NCBI GenBank assembly: GCA_034620365.1
Contig: JAQGEQ010000195.1
Location: 1 to 64,000 of the forward strand
Origin: Pegea sp. RAD2-039
Lineage: Eukaryota; Chordata; Thaliacea; Salpida; Salpidae
DNA: 64,000 bases
Direction of reading: 5' to 3'
In this document: positions 1 through 13,346 of the stretch, in pieces
Position numbering within the stretch: the stretch's first letter is position 1
Layout: every line of letters starts with the position of its first letter
Notes under the pieces: model-generated
Seen by the model: the letters and a program-made list of their open reading frames with translations, nothing else
Databases searched by the model: none
Told to the model about the DNA's origin: nothing
Program-made: the position numbers and the translations under genes

Positions 1-18
1 GTTAAATTCTGCTCAGAC

Positions 19-1284
19 CTGTTCCCATTCCTCTTTTTCATCAGAAGAAGTATTGTTTTCTCCATTAAAGATATCTCCCACCCTAACGTGGTGCTCACTG
101 ATATAATATTTCTTTGAAGATTTATCAATGCTGAAAACAAACAATCAGATAAATATTGATTAGGACCAACAGCTTACACTCTATTGAAGCAATGAGCCAC
201 CGTCAAAACCCAGCAGCTACTGATTACCACTGCCCCGCATCTATGTTTTAAAGGCCACCAGGGGCTTGCAATATTTTCCCGAATAGAAGCCTGTTTCACT
301 TTCATTAATTGATTAAAAACAACTTTGGTTTGAAATTTACCTGCCAAGGAAACTCTCCTGATTGTGCGCTTGTGCCTCTAACAATCCTTCTTTCCACTAA
401 AAACGATCTGACTCGTTTACCCCAATTGTCTATAAAAAAAAATTTTTTAAAGGCCATATTTAAATTTTCGATCTGCAAACAAAACTTACTTTCTCCATCA
501 GGGTCTGGATCACAACAATTCCAACATAAAAAACAAAATGAAATGAATAGCTAATATATTTTAAGAATAATGAATATTACCGTATATAGAAGGTAAATTT
601 ATATCATGAGGAATGACGTAAAGATCTTGAAAATTGCCGCTATATCCGCGGATTAGTTCAATCTCATCAAACGAGCTCATCTCATACGAAATATTGAAAA
701 GAGGAACTTTGTTGAAAATCACTTCAAAATTTTCGCTGTGAACTGAATTGAAAAATGTTAATCTGTTTGCAAAAAAATGCTTTCGCATTTAGTCGATTTT
801 CAAGTAACTATGAAAACGTAACTCACTTTTTATGCATAGCTCAAACTGTGCTTTGGGTTTAATCTCACGGATGAATCTTTTGAATAAACGTCTTGTGATG
901 AAACTACCGGCTTGTGTATTCATACTTTCTGCAAAGAACTACAACAAAGTTGTTACAATTTCATATCAACTTTTTCTACTAACTTGGTGTCTTCTAGTTC
1001 TAAAAGCAATCCTAAGAGGTATACATCGTACACAGCGGGGTGACCTGTCTTCACCAAACATATTAATTCTAGTATCCCAATTATGGAAAGTCCCCTTAGC
1101 TATAATTTCATCTCCGACTTGAAGACGAGAAGTTAGTTTCAGCGAGAGAGTTCGGTCTGTAAATGAGAAGTCTTAGATGATGTTTCACAAGAATACAGAG
1201 TAGTATAAGATGCTTACATGTCGCTGTAGATACTACAGCATAACTTGTAAAGAAAAGGATCAAAATAACTTCAATTTGCTTCAT
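19..1284 (-). CDS. Secreted galectin-trypsin fusion protein, copy 1 (3' part outside the window)
   Basis: Exons, in transcript order: 1218-1284, 971-1156, 827-928, 581-742, 490-504, 341-429, 178-290, 19-130. All phases agree and give 282 residues before the window ends. Residues 1-22 form a signal peptide starting [13 protein letters not shown] galectin-like domain follows to about residue 170, then a short linker, then the start of an S1 protease domain. The activation site reads ERR-IVRG, where active enzymes normally have IVGG. The His57 region is intact (LTVAHCF). The Asp102 and Ser195 exons lie off the left edge, so activity cannot be judged. The start codon was chosen because it opens the signal peptide. 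The 15-base exon and the 42-base intron at 929-970 are inferred from frame and are the least certain parts. Confidence 0.85.
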
Positions 1285-4200
1285 CAGGCAAATCGTTTTA
1301 TTTTAAAATTGAAAAGTAATAATTCAAAAAACGATCACTTTAAAAACATAAAGAAGTGAATAATTTACTGACAAATGGTTTAAGCAATTTAAACGTTTTT
1401 CAGTTTAATCGTTTAAAGACTTAACAATTTAAAACTAACAATTATTACCCTTTTCTTAAGATCTATTTTTGTAGGTTACACTCAATCTTAACTAATAAAC
1501 AATTTATGTCGCCAATCTTTAGTTATTTTAAAATTTAGAGTAGTTTGAAAGGGTTGTTAGAGTGAACTTTAATAGCTATTAACAAACTTTGCATTTATAA
1601 CAAGTTTTTATTTGACAGCAAAATATAAATAAAACTTTCTTAATTTTTGAAACAGTTCGGTAATTGATTTTATTAAAATCACCGCTGCAACAAAATGGCT
1701 TTTAATATCTTAGAAGCATCAGTGAATTTTTATCCTTGAATTTCCTTTCTAAGCATAATGCAGTTAACACTATAAAAAGCTGGCACTGATCACGTGTTTA
1801 TAGATTAACATTACTTCTGTGAAGATAATCGGAGCCTCAAGACATGGCAAAGTTATGAATTACAAAATGCTACAAATAAAGAAAAACATAGTTTAATATA
1901 TCACATGTCAACAAAATTTCTAAATTTATACTTACATAAGATACCATCAGTTGTTTTTCTAATTTTTAAAAGTAATAATAAAAAGAAATTTATTTAAGTA
2001 GTGAAATATTTTCTATAACAAATCCTTATATAATTTTGGTATTTTATTAGAGAAAATCAACTGTTTGTCCAAAGATAAATAACAATCTAATTTTTTACAA
2101 AAGTTAAACTTTTTACAAATCTATTTCAATTGATCAAGTTTATTCTGACTCAATAGATATTGAAAACTACATAGTTTACAACCACTTAATGATGATGGTT
2201 TGTTGAAAATGAAGAGTCTATACATATAAAACTTGAAGCTTTCTGTCTTAAAGCAAGATCAAAAGAAGCCTTATTCAGTAAAAAACAAATTTCAAAATGA
2301 GAAAAAATTTCTTTGAACAGTTCATAGCGACTAGTGTAATGTGGTAAGAAACTGTTTCTACTTTCACGCCCTATTTCTTTTCTAAATTACTTTAATTGTG
2401 TTCTGTGCGATAGAATTATCATCAGTTTTATTGCTACTTCAAAGAATAATTTCACCTTGTTTTCTCGCTTATAAATAAATCTGTCTGAATTCTAGTTTAT
2501 TTCTTGAGATTTTTTCTTGTTTTTAACCTTTGATATTTATGTAGCTGATAACCTATCAAACTGGTCATTATTTGGTCTAAAACTATACCTGGTATTTTAG
2601 ATAAACACTAAAGTCAAACACATTAAATAAAAGTAAAGAAATAATAAATATATTATGAAATAAATATAAAAAGATGAATTTAAAAAGCTGTAAAAAAATT
2701 TGTCTAAACTTTCTACAATTTTTTTACCTTAGACAATATTTTAGTCGTTTTTTGTTTATAGAGATGGTAAAGTTGTTTACTGATGCAAAGAATTTACGTC
2801 TTTTAATGCTGAGTTTTTTATTGTAACAAGTTATAGAAATGAAATGTTTTACCAATGAGTCAAACTAGTATTGATAACTATAGATTTTTAATGTTAAAAA
2901 TGTATGATTATTTAAAAAGAGTTTCTCAGAACCATAAATTTTAGGTATGAGTTTTGATATAATATATAAGTATAATCATTACTAAGAGTTTTAAAAATAC
3001 TCGCTTTTAAAGAAAATCATTAAAAACAAATAAATTATCCATTAGTCTAGGATTTGTTATTATTGTATACTTAATATAACTTTTAAAGACAAACACTTAC
3101 AGAGTTTTGAATTTTTCTATAAATAGAAGTCAGATTTTTATTTGTAACTAATAATCTGCCATATCACAATTTTTTATGTAACTTAATTTTATGTAGATTA
3201 AACTAATAACATTAAATCATTTTAAGTCAACCAAGATCAATAATCCAAAAGGTTTCTTAAAACAAACTGCTATTTAAAATAAATATAATTTATACTTAAA
3301 TAATCCTTGAAAAAACTGCAAAACAATATTACCGATTATGGCAACTATCAATTTCTTGAATTTTTCAAGCAGTTATTTTCCCAGTAATAATTAGAAGTAT
3401 AACTTCCGATTGCTTGATCAGAATTACAAAAACCATTTGGAAACATGTCACGATATAACCCTAGTTTTGTAATCAAACTTTTAGATATAACAAACATTAA
3501 AAGTATTTTAACTAGATCAATAAGGTAAACTGCAAATTACTAATAATAATGGTTTCATTTATTGCAGTAAAGTTACTTATCCACAATTCAGAATTTATTT
3601 TACTTGCAGTTTTGTTGCATTTCAATTAACTGAAAAGTAGTTTTCATAAAAGATGTTAAATAGTTCTAAAACTTATTCATAAAGGTTAATTCAAACATTT
3701 CTTCCTTAATCCGAGAACATAAATATCATAATTGAGAAGAAATACAGAAACCCAAAATGCCATTTCTCATAAAAGATAATATGAACACAGTTAATTTCAA
3801 GTATAAACATGTAATTTCTATCCGAGTAAATATGGTTTAATTCACAAAATTCAATGACCACCAGTTGCTATTAACTGAATTAATTCATAAACTTATTGAT
3901 AAAAATTAATGACTCATCAAATCAAACTTTATTCAAAAATATTAAGGTGACTAACAACAATGATAAGTATACTAACGATACGCGCTACTTACAACACATT
4001 CTAATGCCGAATGACAAAATAGGAAAATGACGAGTAACACATTTACGTCACCGTCAAAATAGTTTTCTTCTATACCACATTCTTCCAAATTAAATGATTA
4101 AGCCGAACATTAAAGAATTCACGTTGTCTTATTACTGCCACCAACGGCAAATAGCCCCAACAATATTGCTTTGGAGGTACATCTTCAAATGATCTAATGA

Positions 4201-4355
4201 TCTGCGTTTATGCCGATCTTTGGGCTGACAGCATCACTCTTGTAAACTATTAAAGCTCGTCATCATTTCCTCATTAGAAACCTGCACACTCAAACCACCC
4301 CTCACTTCATCTTCTTGATTTTATCTAGTCATGATTTTGTCATTGGGATTCTCCC
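1285..4355. other. Unit 1 flank upstream of protease copy 1, no gene seen
   Basis: AT-rich noncoding DNA with stops in all frames. It is repeated almost unchanged in units 2 and 3, and in unit 4 up to 26858. It should contain the promoter of copy 1 just above 1284, but I see no clear TATA box or 3' splice acceptor there. The part above about 3950 is richer in GC and merges into the gypsy remnant. Confidence 0.6.
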
Positions 4356-5560
4356 TCATATCACTTGGTGAAACCTGTCAGAAACCATCAAAGAAACGTT
4401 GGATTCCCTGCCATCCAAATAGCAGACTCGAGCGTATACCAGGTTAGCCTCTAGCAGTTCAACTTTCTTTACCCTATAATTTTCTTTGCTCTTGAGTACA
4501 GTGTTTTGCAAGAGTGTCCTTGCAAAGCCAATTTGGGAAAAAAAGTCCCAGAGGTGTTCTTCGACTGAAGCTGAAAAGTCTTGATTGAGGAGCTTTGTTT
4601 GTTGATGTACAAACTTCAAACAAAATTAAAAGTCCGTGGTAACACTTGTTCAAATTTTTGGCTGGTAGATCTCTGAACTTTAATTTTTATTTCTCTTTAC
4701 CTTGTGGGTGGCAGGGAGTTGTCCTACTGCATAAAACTCTTTTTTGTAAGAGATCATTTTTCAGTTGTCGAGACCTGAATGGATATGACTGCGAGTTCTA
4801 AGCAATGAAAACCATCTTTCCAAGCAGCTGATAACCGTGTTAGAATCCATCCTAGAGCACGGAAAAGAAAAAAGGAAATCTAGAAAGCTCGTCAACAATA
4901 AACAAGAAAAATACATTCTTAATACTACTCACAATAGGGCCCTTAAAATCCACGTTAAATTTTTCCATTGATAAGAGTGTCATCGCTCATCTGGTAAAAC
5001 GTTGGGCGAAATTATGAGCAGATTTTGCTCTCATCAAAACATCTCCATATCAGTAAGTGAGTATAGGAGGTTTTTGACCTCATCCAGCAACACAAAGTTT
5101 GGTGAAGCATCTTAATATCCAATTTTATCGTTGATGTAGTTCCACCGTAAGTCCTTGATAATGCGTCTGGCCTTACATTTGTATCTCCTTATAGTATACG
5201 AAAAAGATGCTAATTCCATCCTCCAACTCATAGTTTTGGCATTCTTCTTTTTCGACTTTTTCTTACAGTCTAACATAAACGTAATTGATCTTTGATCTGT
5301 TATCAGGAAGATGTACTGCGACAACAGCAAGTAACTCCATTTTTGAACAGATTTGATAATGGTAGTCGCTTCCTTCTCCACTGCAGGGTATAACAACTCT
5401 ATCGCTACTCTCTCTAAAACTCTCTATTGCTACATACTTCCATCACTTTCAACTCTGATTGGTAAGATTTTATCCATGACCTGTAATGTGGACTTGGCAA
5501 TATTCTTCTTGAGCTCTTCATATTCCGGGATCTATCTTTCTCCCACAAAGAACTGATGAA
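4356..5560 (-). mobile_element. Ty3/gypsy pol remnant in unit 1 (RNase H, integrase, Pol C-terminus)
   Basis: Read on the minus strand, the order is: end of reverse transcriptase; an RNase H-type block at 5396-5112 (YPAVEKEATTII, then LITDQRS, typical of gypsy elements); an integrase-like block near 4985-4700 (DFKGPIVSS, DELSRFPFF and TTPCHPQG, broken by stops); and a Pol C-terminal piece at 4619-4356 (YARVCYLDGRESNVSL). Several stops and frameshifts show it is dead. No LTRs were recognised. The same piece lies at the same place in units 2 and 3, so it inserted before the units duplicated. Confidence 0.85.
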
Positions 5561-5580
5561 CCTTTTTCAGTCGTCGTCTT

Positions 5581-5735
5581 AGCTCTCCATCTGTTTGATG
5601 AAGCAGTTACCATACCTGCCTACCAAGTGGGTGGTTACGGGTTTGATTCCAGATGGACACATATCAGTGACAAGGAAAAGACCATTTAATAAGCCCGGGT
5701 AGAAAGGCCCCTGTGAGTCTAGTAAAATGACAACA
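5581..5735 (+). mobile_element. tRNA-derived SINE in unit 1
   Basis: A tRNA-like head at 5584-5660: a 7-base acceptor-type stem (TCCATCT with AGATGGA), a 5-bp anticodon-type stem around a CTACCAA loop, and a B-box-like GGGTTTGATTCC. A body follows containing AAGCCCGGGTAGAAAGGCCC. The body resembles that of the element at 31755-31905, which has a different tRNA head. The imperfect T arm and the attached body argue against a working tRNA gene. Confidence 0.6.
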
Positions 5736-6790
5736 CTTCTAGGAGATGCAAACTCCGAATTGAAAAAGTCGGATTTAGAGCCTTGTAGGTAGCTCGTCAC
5801 TGTACTCAGTGTCATTCTAGTAACTCTTGAGACGCCAGTCCCATGCAGCTTCATCAGTCTGTCTGTTCTGCTGCATTATCTAGCTGTGGAGGAAAGTGGA
5901 ATCCTGCTGCATAGGTAAAAACTGGATGTCAATAACTTCTGTCCAATCACATGTATGCTTAATTTTTTTATAATGGATTATTATACTCAAAAATCCTTAA
6001 TTTTCATTGACGAAAAATTATGTCTACTTTAAAAGCCTTATGGTAAATTAAAAATCAGTTTATATATAAATTTTAGTCATTCTAAGTATGTTTTTAGAGT
6101 ACAAATAAATGTGTTCAAACTATACTGGCTTTGAAAAAAGTAAATGTTTAGTGTCAGCATGAATATTCATAATATATTTTGACATATTTGAGCAGGATAA
6201 AAACATAATAAATTTTAGTGAATAAATCTTTTCATAACTGGTTACTCAAACTGATAGAGTTTTATTCTGTGCCATTTTGAATATGAAGCTAAAAAATTTG
6301 ACCCTTCTTCAGTAAGCAATATCTACCTTAATGGTTTGTGATTACCTGTGTAAAAAAATGTCTTCATTTTAATCGTTAGATTACTTTTCAAATATTTAAT
6401 GTTAGAAGTATGAAAAAATAAAGAAGTTTTACTTTTACTACATTGCGTACTGTTACTAGCAAGTTTTGTTTTGAAAGATAAATTGTAAACTGGATAAGCT
6501 TTTAAACATTGTGCTCTCATATGATTCGTCAACAGGATGAGACAAGTAAATTGATAAATAAATTAAAATAAATTATTAGATCAATTTTTACTACATCTGC
6601 AGTGTTTTCAACTAAAGATATCATTATAGTAGAGCTTTTCCAAACATGTTTACATTTCTGTTTATTAATTTTCTTATACTTTTTATATCACCTTCTATTT
6701 AAAATATTATCAAATTATGAATTTACTTTATTAGGAATCATTTACAAAACTGTCAACATATTAGAAGTATATTTACAGGTGGAAAAAGTT
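5736..6790. other. Noncoding spacer between SINE and protease copy 2
   Basis: Positions 5736-5935 are richer in GC and repeated in all three complete units; this may be more SINE or gypsy sequence, but I cannot assign it. The rest is AT-rich and without coding potential. The 3' end of protease copy 2 lies at 6791. Confidence 0.5.
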
Positions 6791-8893
6791 TTATTGTCTA
6801 TTAGGATATCCAGGTACTTTATCATACAAGGAAAAAGAATGACGTGGAGAAGTTTTATAACGTGTTGCATTTGTGACGTTTGTAATCCAATCCATAAAGT
6901 ATTTCACATCCGTGTAAACACCAGGCTTGCTAGAAATAGCACACCGTCCTCCCCAACTAGTTATTCCTCTCAAAACAAAAGTTTTCACATCTGATGGTAG
7001 AGAGCAGTATAGAGGGCTTCCACTATTACCTTTACATGCATATTTTATGTTACTCTGTAAAATATAAGATAAGAAACTTTTAAAGTTGATCTAATCAGAA
7101 ACTAATCTGTTAAAACTTACTGCAGCACAAAACATTCCATCTAAGACTTTATCTTCACCATTCGGTCGCAATCCATAGTTTTCACGACAACGAGTTAAGC
7201 TCTTTACTCGAACATTAGCTTTTTGAAGATAAATCTTATTTGGGCCAAGCATAGCTGAAATAAAGAAGATTAAAAGACGATCATTTGAAAGGTTCTCTCA
7301 CATGTGTATCTGTTTGTGGTTCTCCATCCAGTAATAACACATTCCCTTCCCCGCTGAAGATCAGGAAGTGAATGCATTGGTAAGTTGATTGGCTGAGTGA
7401 GATGACTGCAAAAAAGATTGGATGAAAAGTTATAAGAATTGCGTTTAACTAACTTGTAGTGAATGCATTCATTTCCAACCACTTTGGCTAATTTGATTAA
7501 AGCAATATCAGAGATGGGACTTGAACCTGGCTCATAGTTTGGATGAATATAAATATCTTCAATTTGAAGATGCTACAAAATCATTCGACAACCATCTACT
7601 AATCTCAGGTTAAATTCTGCTCAGACCTGTTCCCATTCCTCTTTTTCATCAGAAGAAGTATTGTTTTCTCCATTAAAGATATCTCCCACCCTAACGTGGT
7701 GCTCACTGATATAATATTTCTTTGAAGATTTATCAATGCTGAAAACAAACAATCAGATGAATATTTCTTAGGAGTAACAGCTTACACTCTATTGAAGCAA
7801 TGAGCCGCCGTCAAAACCCAGCAGCTACTGATTACCACTGCCCTGCATCTATGTTTTAAAGGCCACCAGGGGCTTGCAATATTTTCCCGAATAGAAGCCT
7901 GTTTCACTTTCATTAATTGGTAAAAAACAACTTTGGTTTGAAATTTACCTGCCAAGGAAACTCTCCTGATTGTATGCTTTTGCCTCTAACAATCCTACTT
8001 TCCACTAGAAACGATCTGACTCGCTTACCCCAATTGTCTATTAAAAAAAAATTTTTTAAAGGCCATATTTAAATTTTCGATCTGCAAACAAAACTTACTT
8101 TCTCCATCAGGGTCTGGATCACAACGATTCCAACATAAAAAACAAAATGAAATGAATAGCTAATATATTTTAAGAATAATGAATATTACCGTATATAGAA
8201 GGTAAATTTATATCATGAGGAATGACGTAAAGATCTTGAAAATTGCCGCTATATCCGCGGATTAGTTCAATCTCATCAAACGAGCTCATCTCATACGAAA
8301 TATTGAAAAGAGGAACTTTGTTGAAAATCACTTCAAAATTTTCGCTGTGAACTGAATTGAAAAATGTTAATCTGTTTGCAACAAAATGCTTTCGCATTTA
8401 GTCGATTTTCAAGTAACTATGAAAACGTAACTCACTTTTTATGCGTAGCTCAAACTGTGCTTTGGGTTTAATCTCACGGATGAACTTTTTGAATAAACGT
8501 TTTATGATGAGACTGCCCGCTTGTCTATTCGAACTTTCTGCAAGGAACTACAACAAAGTTGTTACAATTTCATATCAACTTTTTTTACTAACTTGGTGTC
8601 TTCTAGTTCTAAAAGAAATTGAAAGAGGTCTACATCGTACACAGCGGGGTGACCTGTCTTCACCAAACATATAAATTGCAGTATCCGAATTATGGAAAGT
8701 CCCCTTAGCTATAATTTCATCTCCGACTTGAAGACGAGAAGTTAGTTTCAGCGAGAGAGTTCGGTCTGTAAATGAGAAGTCTTAGATGATGTTTCACAAG
8801 AATACAGAGTAGTATAAAATGCTTACATGTCGCTGTAGATACTACAGCATAACTTGTAAAGAAAAGGATCAAAATAACTTCAATTTGCTTCAT
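6791..8893 (-). CDS. Secreted galectin-trypsin fusion protein, copy 2 (likely pseudoprotease)
   Basis: Exons: 8827-8893, 8580-8765, 8436-8537, 8190-8351, 8099-8113, 7949-8037, 7786-7898, 7627-7738, 7454-7572, 7302-7405, 7121-7254, 6791-7054. They splice in frame to 488 residues. Order: signal peptide 1-22, galectin-like domain about 23-170 (core [18 protein letters not shown]), linker, S1 protease domain from Ile193. His240 (TAAHC) and Asp304 (DIALIKL), equal to His57 and Asp102, are present. The active-site loop reads GNSGSP, not GDSGGP: Ser195 is kept, but Asp194 is Asn and Gly197 is Ser. The S1-pocket residue 189 is Tyr and the activation site is IVRG. The Asp194 to Ile16 salt bridge normally switches these enzymes on, so I infer weak or no proteolysis. 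The poly(A) signal AATAAA overlaps the stop codon. Confidence 0.88.
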
Positions 8894-11800
8894 CAGGCAA
8901 ATCGTTTTATTTTAAAATTGAAAAGTAATAATTCAAAAAACGATCACTTTAAAAACATAAAGAAGTGAATAATTTACTGACAAATGGTTTAAGCAGTTTA
9001 GAATTTTTCAGTTTAATCGTTTAAAGACTTAAAAATTTAAAACTAACAATTATTACCCTTTTCTTAAGATCTATTTTTGTAGGTGACACTCAATCTTAAT
9101 TAATAAACAATTTATGTCGCCAATCTTTAGTTATTTTAAAATTTAGAGTAGTTTGAAAGGGTTGTTAGAGTGAACTTTGATAGCTATAAACAAACTTTGC
9201 ATTTATAACAAGTTTTTATTTGACAGCAAAATATAAATAAACCTTTCTTAATTTTTGAAACAGTTCGGTAATTGATTTTATTAAAATCACCGCTGCAACA
9301 AAATGGCTTTTAATATCTTAGAAGCATCAGTGAATTTTTATCGTTGAATTTCCTTTCTAAGCATAATGCAGTTAACACTATAAAAAGCTGGCACTGATCA
9401 CGTGTTTATAGATTAACATTACTTCTGTGAAGATAATCGGAGCCTCAAGACATGGCAAAGTTATGAATTACAAAATGCTACAAATAAAGAAAAACATAGT
9501 TTGATATATCACATGTCAACAAAATTTCTAAATTTATACTTACATAAGATACCATCAGTTGTTTTTCTAATTTTTAAAAGTAATAATAAAAAGAAATTTA
9601 TTTAAGTAGTGAAATATTTTCTATAACAAATCCTTATATAATTTTGGTATTTTATTAGAGAAAATCAACTTTGTGTCCAATAATAAATAACAATCTAACT
9701 TCTTTTACAAAAGTTAAACTTTTTACAAATCTATTTCAATTGATCAAGTTTATTCTGACTCAATAGATATTGAAAACTACATAGTTTACAACCACTTAAT
9801 GATGATGGTTTGTTGAAAATGAAGAGTCTATACATATAAAACTTGAAGCTTTCTGTCTTAAAGCAAGATCAAAAGAAGCCTTATTCAGTAAAAAACAAAT
9901 TTCAAAAGAAAAAAAATTTCTTTGAACAGTTCATAGCGACAAGTGTAATGTGGTAAGAAACTGTTTCTACTTTCACGCCCTATTTCTTTTCTAAATTACT
10001 TTAATTGTGTTCTGTGCGATAGAATTATCATCATTTTTATTACTACTTCAACCAATAGTTTCACCTTATTTTCTCGCTTATAAACAAATCTGTCTGAATT
10101 CTAGTTTATTTCTTGAGATTTTCCTTGTTTATAACCTTTGATATTTATGTAGTTTATAACCTATCAAACTGGTCATTATTTGCTCTAAGACTATATTTGG
10201 TGTTTTAGATAAACACTAAAGTCCAACACATTAAATAAAAGTAAAGAAATATTAAATATCTTATGAAATAGAAAATATAAAAAGATGAATTTAAAAAGCT
10301 GTAAAAAAAATAGTCAAAATTTTTTAAAACTTTTTTACCTTAGACATTATTTTAGTTGTTTTTTGTTTATAGAGATGGTAAAGTCGTTTACTGATGCAAA
10401 AAATTTACGGCATTTAATGCTGAGATTTTTATTGTAACAAGTTATAGAAATGAAAGGTTTTACCAATGAGTCAAACTAGTATTGATAACTATAGATTTTT
10501 AATACTAGAAATGTATGATTATTTAAAGAGAGTTTCTCAGAATCATTAATTTTAGGTATAAGTTTTGATATAATATATAAGTATAATCATTAGTAAGAGT
10601 TTTAAAAATAATCGCTTTTAAAGAAAATTATTAAAAACAAATAAATTGTCCATTAGTCTAGGATTTGTTATTATGGTATACTTAATATAACTTTTAAAGA
10701 CACTTACAGAGTTTTGATTTTTTCTATAAATAGAAGTCAGATTTTTATTTGTAACTATTAATCTGCCAAATCACAATTTTTTATGTAACTTAATTTTATT
10801 TGGATTAAACTAATAACATTAAATCATTTTAAGTCAACCAAGATCAATAATCCAAAAGGTTTCTTAAAACAAACTGCTATTTAAAATAAAAAAAATTTAT
10901 ACTTAAATAATCCTTGAAAAGACTACACATCAATATTACCGATTATGGCAACTATCAATTTCTTGAATTTTTCAAGCAGTTATTTTCCCAGTAATAATTA
11001 GAAGTATAACTTCCGATTGCTTGATCAGAATTACAAAAAACATTTGGAAACATGTCACGATATAACCCTAGTTTTGTAATCAAACTTTTAGATATAACAA
11101 ACATTAAAAGTATTTTAACTAGATCAATAAGGTAAACTGCAAATTACTAATAATAATGGTTTCATTTATTGCAGTAAAGTTACTTATCCACTATTCAGAA
11201 TTTATTTTACTTGCAGTTTTGTTGCATTTCAATTAACTGAAAAGTAGTTTTCATAAAAGATGTTAAATAGTTCTAAAACTTATTCATAAAGGTTAATTCA
11301 AACATTTATTCTATAAGCCGAGAACATAAATATCATAATTGAGAAGAAATACAGAAACCCAAAATGCCATTTCTCATAAAAGATAATATGAACACAGTTA
11401 ATTTCAAGTATAAACATGTAATTTCTATCCGAGTAAATATGGTTTAATTCACAAAATTCAATGACCACCAGTTGCTATTAACTCAATTAATTCATAAACT
11501 TATTGATAAAAATTAATGACTCATCAAATCGAACTTTATTCAAAAATATTAAGGTGACTAACAACAATGATAAGTATACTAACGATACGCGCTACTTACA
11601 ACACATTCTTGTGCCGAATGACAAAATAGGAAAATGACGAGTAACACATTTACGTCACCGTCAAAATAGTTTTCTTCTATACCACATTCTTCCAAATTAA
11701 ATGATTAAGCCGAACATTAAAGAATTCACGTTGTCTTATTACTGCCACCAACGGCAAATAGCCCCAACAATATTGCTTTGGAGGTACATCTTCAAATGAT

Positions 11801-11963
11801 CTAATGATCTGCCGTTTATGCCGATCTTTGGGCTGACAGCATCACTCTTGTAAACTATTAAAGCTCGTCATCATTTCCTCATTAGAAACCTGCACACTCA
11901 AACCACCCCTCACTTCATCTTCTTGATTTTATCTAGTCATGATTTTGTCATTGGGATTCTCCC
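8894..11963. other. Unit 2 flank upstream of protease copy 2, no gene seen
   Basis: Counterpart of 1285-4355 with scattered substitutions and small indels. No coding potential, no tRNA and no recognisable regulatory element. Confidence 0.6.
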
Positions 11964-13168
11964 TCATATCACTTGGTGAAACCTGTCAGAAACCATCAAA
12001 GAAACGTTGGATTCCCTGCCATCCAAATAGCAGACTCGAGCGTATACCAGGTTAGCCTCTAGCAGTTCAACTTTCTTTACCCTATAATTTTCTTTGCTCT
12101 TGAGTACAGTGTTTTGCAAGAGTGTCCTTGCAAAGCCAATTTTGGAAAATAAGTCCTAGAGGTGATCTTCGACTGAAGCTGAAAAGTTTTGAATGAGGAG
12201 TTTCGTTTGTTGATGTACAAACTTCAAACAAAATTAAAAGTCCGTGGTAACACTTGTTCAAATTTTTGGCTGGTAGATCTCTGAACTTTAATTTTTACTT
12301 CTCTCTACCTTGTGGGTGGCAGGGAGTTGTCCTACTGCATAAAACTCTTTTTTGTAAGAGATCATTTTTCAGTTGTCGAGACATGAATGGATATGACTGC
12401 GAGTTCTAAGCAATGAAAACCATCTTTCCAAGCAGCTGATAACCGTGTTAGAATCCATCCTAGAGCACGGAAAAGAAAAAAGGAAATCTAGAAAGCTCGT
12501 CAACAATAAACAAGAAAAATACATTCTTAATACTACTCACAATAGGGCCCTTAAAATCCACGTTAAATTTTTCCTTTGATGAGAGTGTCATTGCTCATAT
12601 GGTAAAACGTTGGGCGAAATTATGAGCAGATTGTGCTCTCATCAAAACATCTCCATATCAGTAAGTGATTATAGGAGGTTTTTGACCTCATCCAGCAACA
12701 CAAAGTTTAGTGAAGCATCTTAATATCCAATTTTATCGTCGATGTAGTTCCACCGTAAGTCCTTGATAATGCGTCTGGCCTTACATTTGTATCTCTTTAT
12801 AGTATACGAAAAAGATGCTAATTCCATCTTCCAACTCATAATTTTGGCATTCTTCGTTTTCGACTTTTTCTTACAGTCTAACATAAACGTAATTGATCTT
12901 TGATCTGTTATCAGGAAGATGTACTGCGACAACAGCAAGTAACTCCATTTTTGAACAGATTTGATAATGGTAGTCGCTTCCTTCTCCACTGCAGGGTATA
13001 ACAACTCTATCGCTACTCTCTCTAAAACTCTCTATTGCTACATCCTTGCATCACTTTCAACTGTGATTGGTAAGATTTTATCCATGACCTGTAATGTGGA
13101 CTTGGCAATATTCTTCTTGAGCTTTTCATAATCTGGAATCTATCTTTCTCCCACAAAGAACTGATGAA
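11964..13168 (-). mobile_element. Ty3/gypsy pol remnant in unit 2
   Basis: Counterpart of 4356-5560. The RNase H block lies at 13004-12720 and the integrase and Pol C-terminal blocks below it. It shares the disabling stops of unit 1 and adds a few of its own; for example, the C-terminal frame that is open at 4619-4356 is now interrupted. Confidence 0.82.
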
Positions 13169-13190
13169 CCTTTTTCAGTCGTCTAGTCTT

Positions 13191-13346
13191 AGCTCTCCAT
13201 CTGTTTGATGAAGCAGTTACCATACCTGACTACCAAGTGGGTGGTTACGGGTTTGATCCCAGAAGGACACATATCAGTGATAAGGAAAAGACCATTTAAA
13301 AAGCCCGGGTAGAAAGGCCCCTGTGAGTCTAGTAAAATGACAACAC
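13191..13346 (+). mobile_element. tRNA-derived SINE in unit 2
   Basis: Counterpart of the element at 5581-5735, with the same tRNA-like head and CCCGGG-containing body. The B-box region reads GGGTTTGATCCC. Confidence 0.58.

Noticed and set aside
929..970. In-frame stops in galectin exon 2 as evidence of a pseudogene
   Set aside because: The TGA and TAG lie in a 42-base segment with GT and AG ends that is conserved in all four copies and keeps the frame when removed.
832..1122. Plus-strand open frames of 75-96 codons over each protease gene
   Set aside because: They lie opposite the galectin exons and shift with them; antisense shadows without domain evidence.
5112..5396. Small minus-strand protein genes of 94 residues repeated at 12720 and 19821
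   Set aside because: They are gypsy RNase H fragments within a dead element, not host genes.
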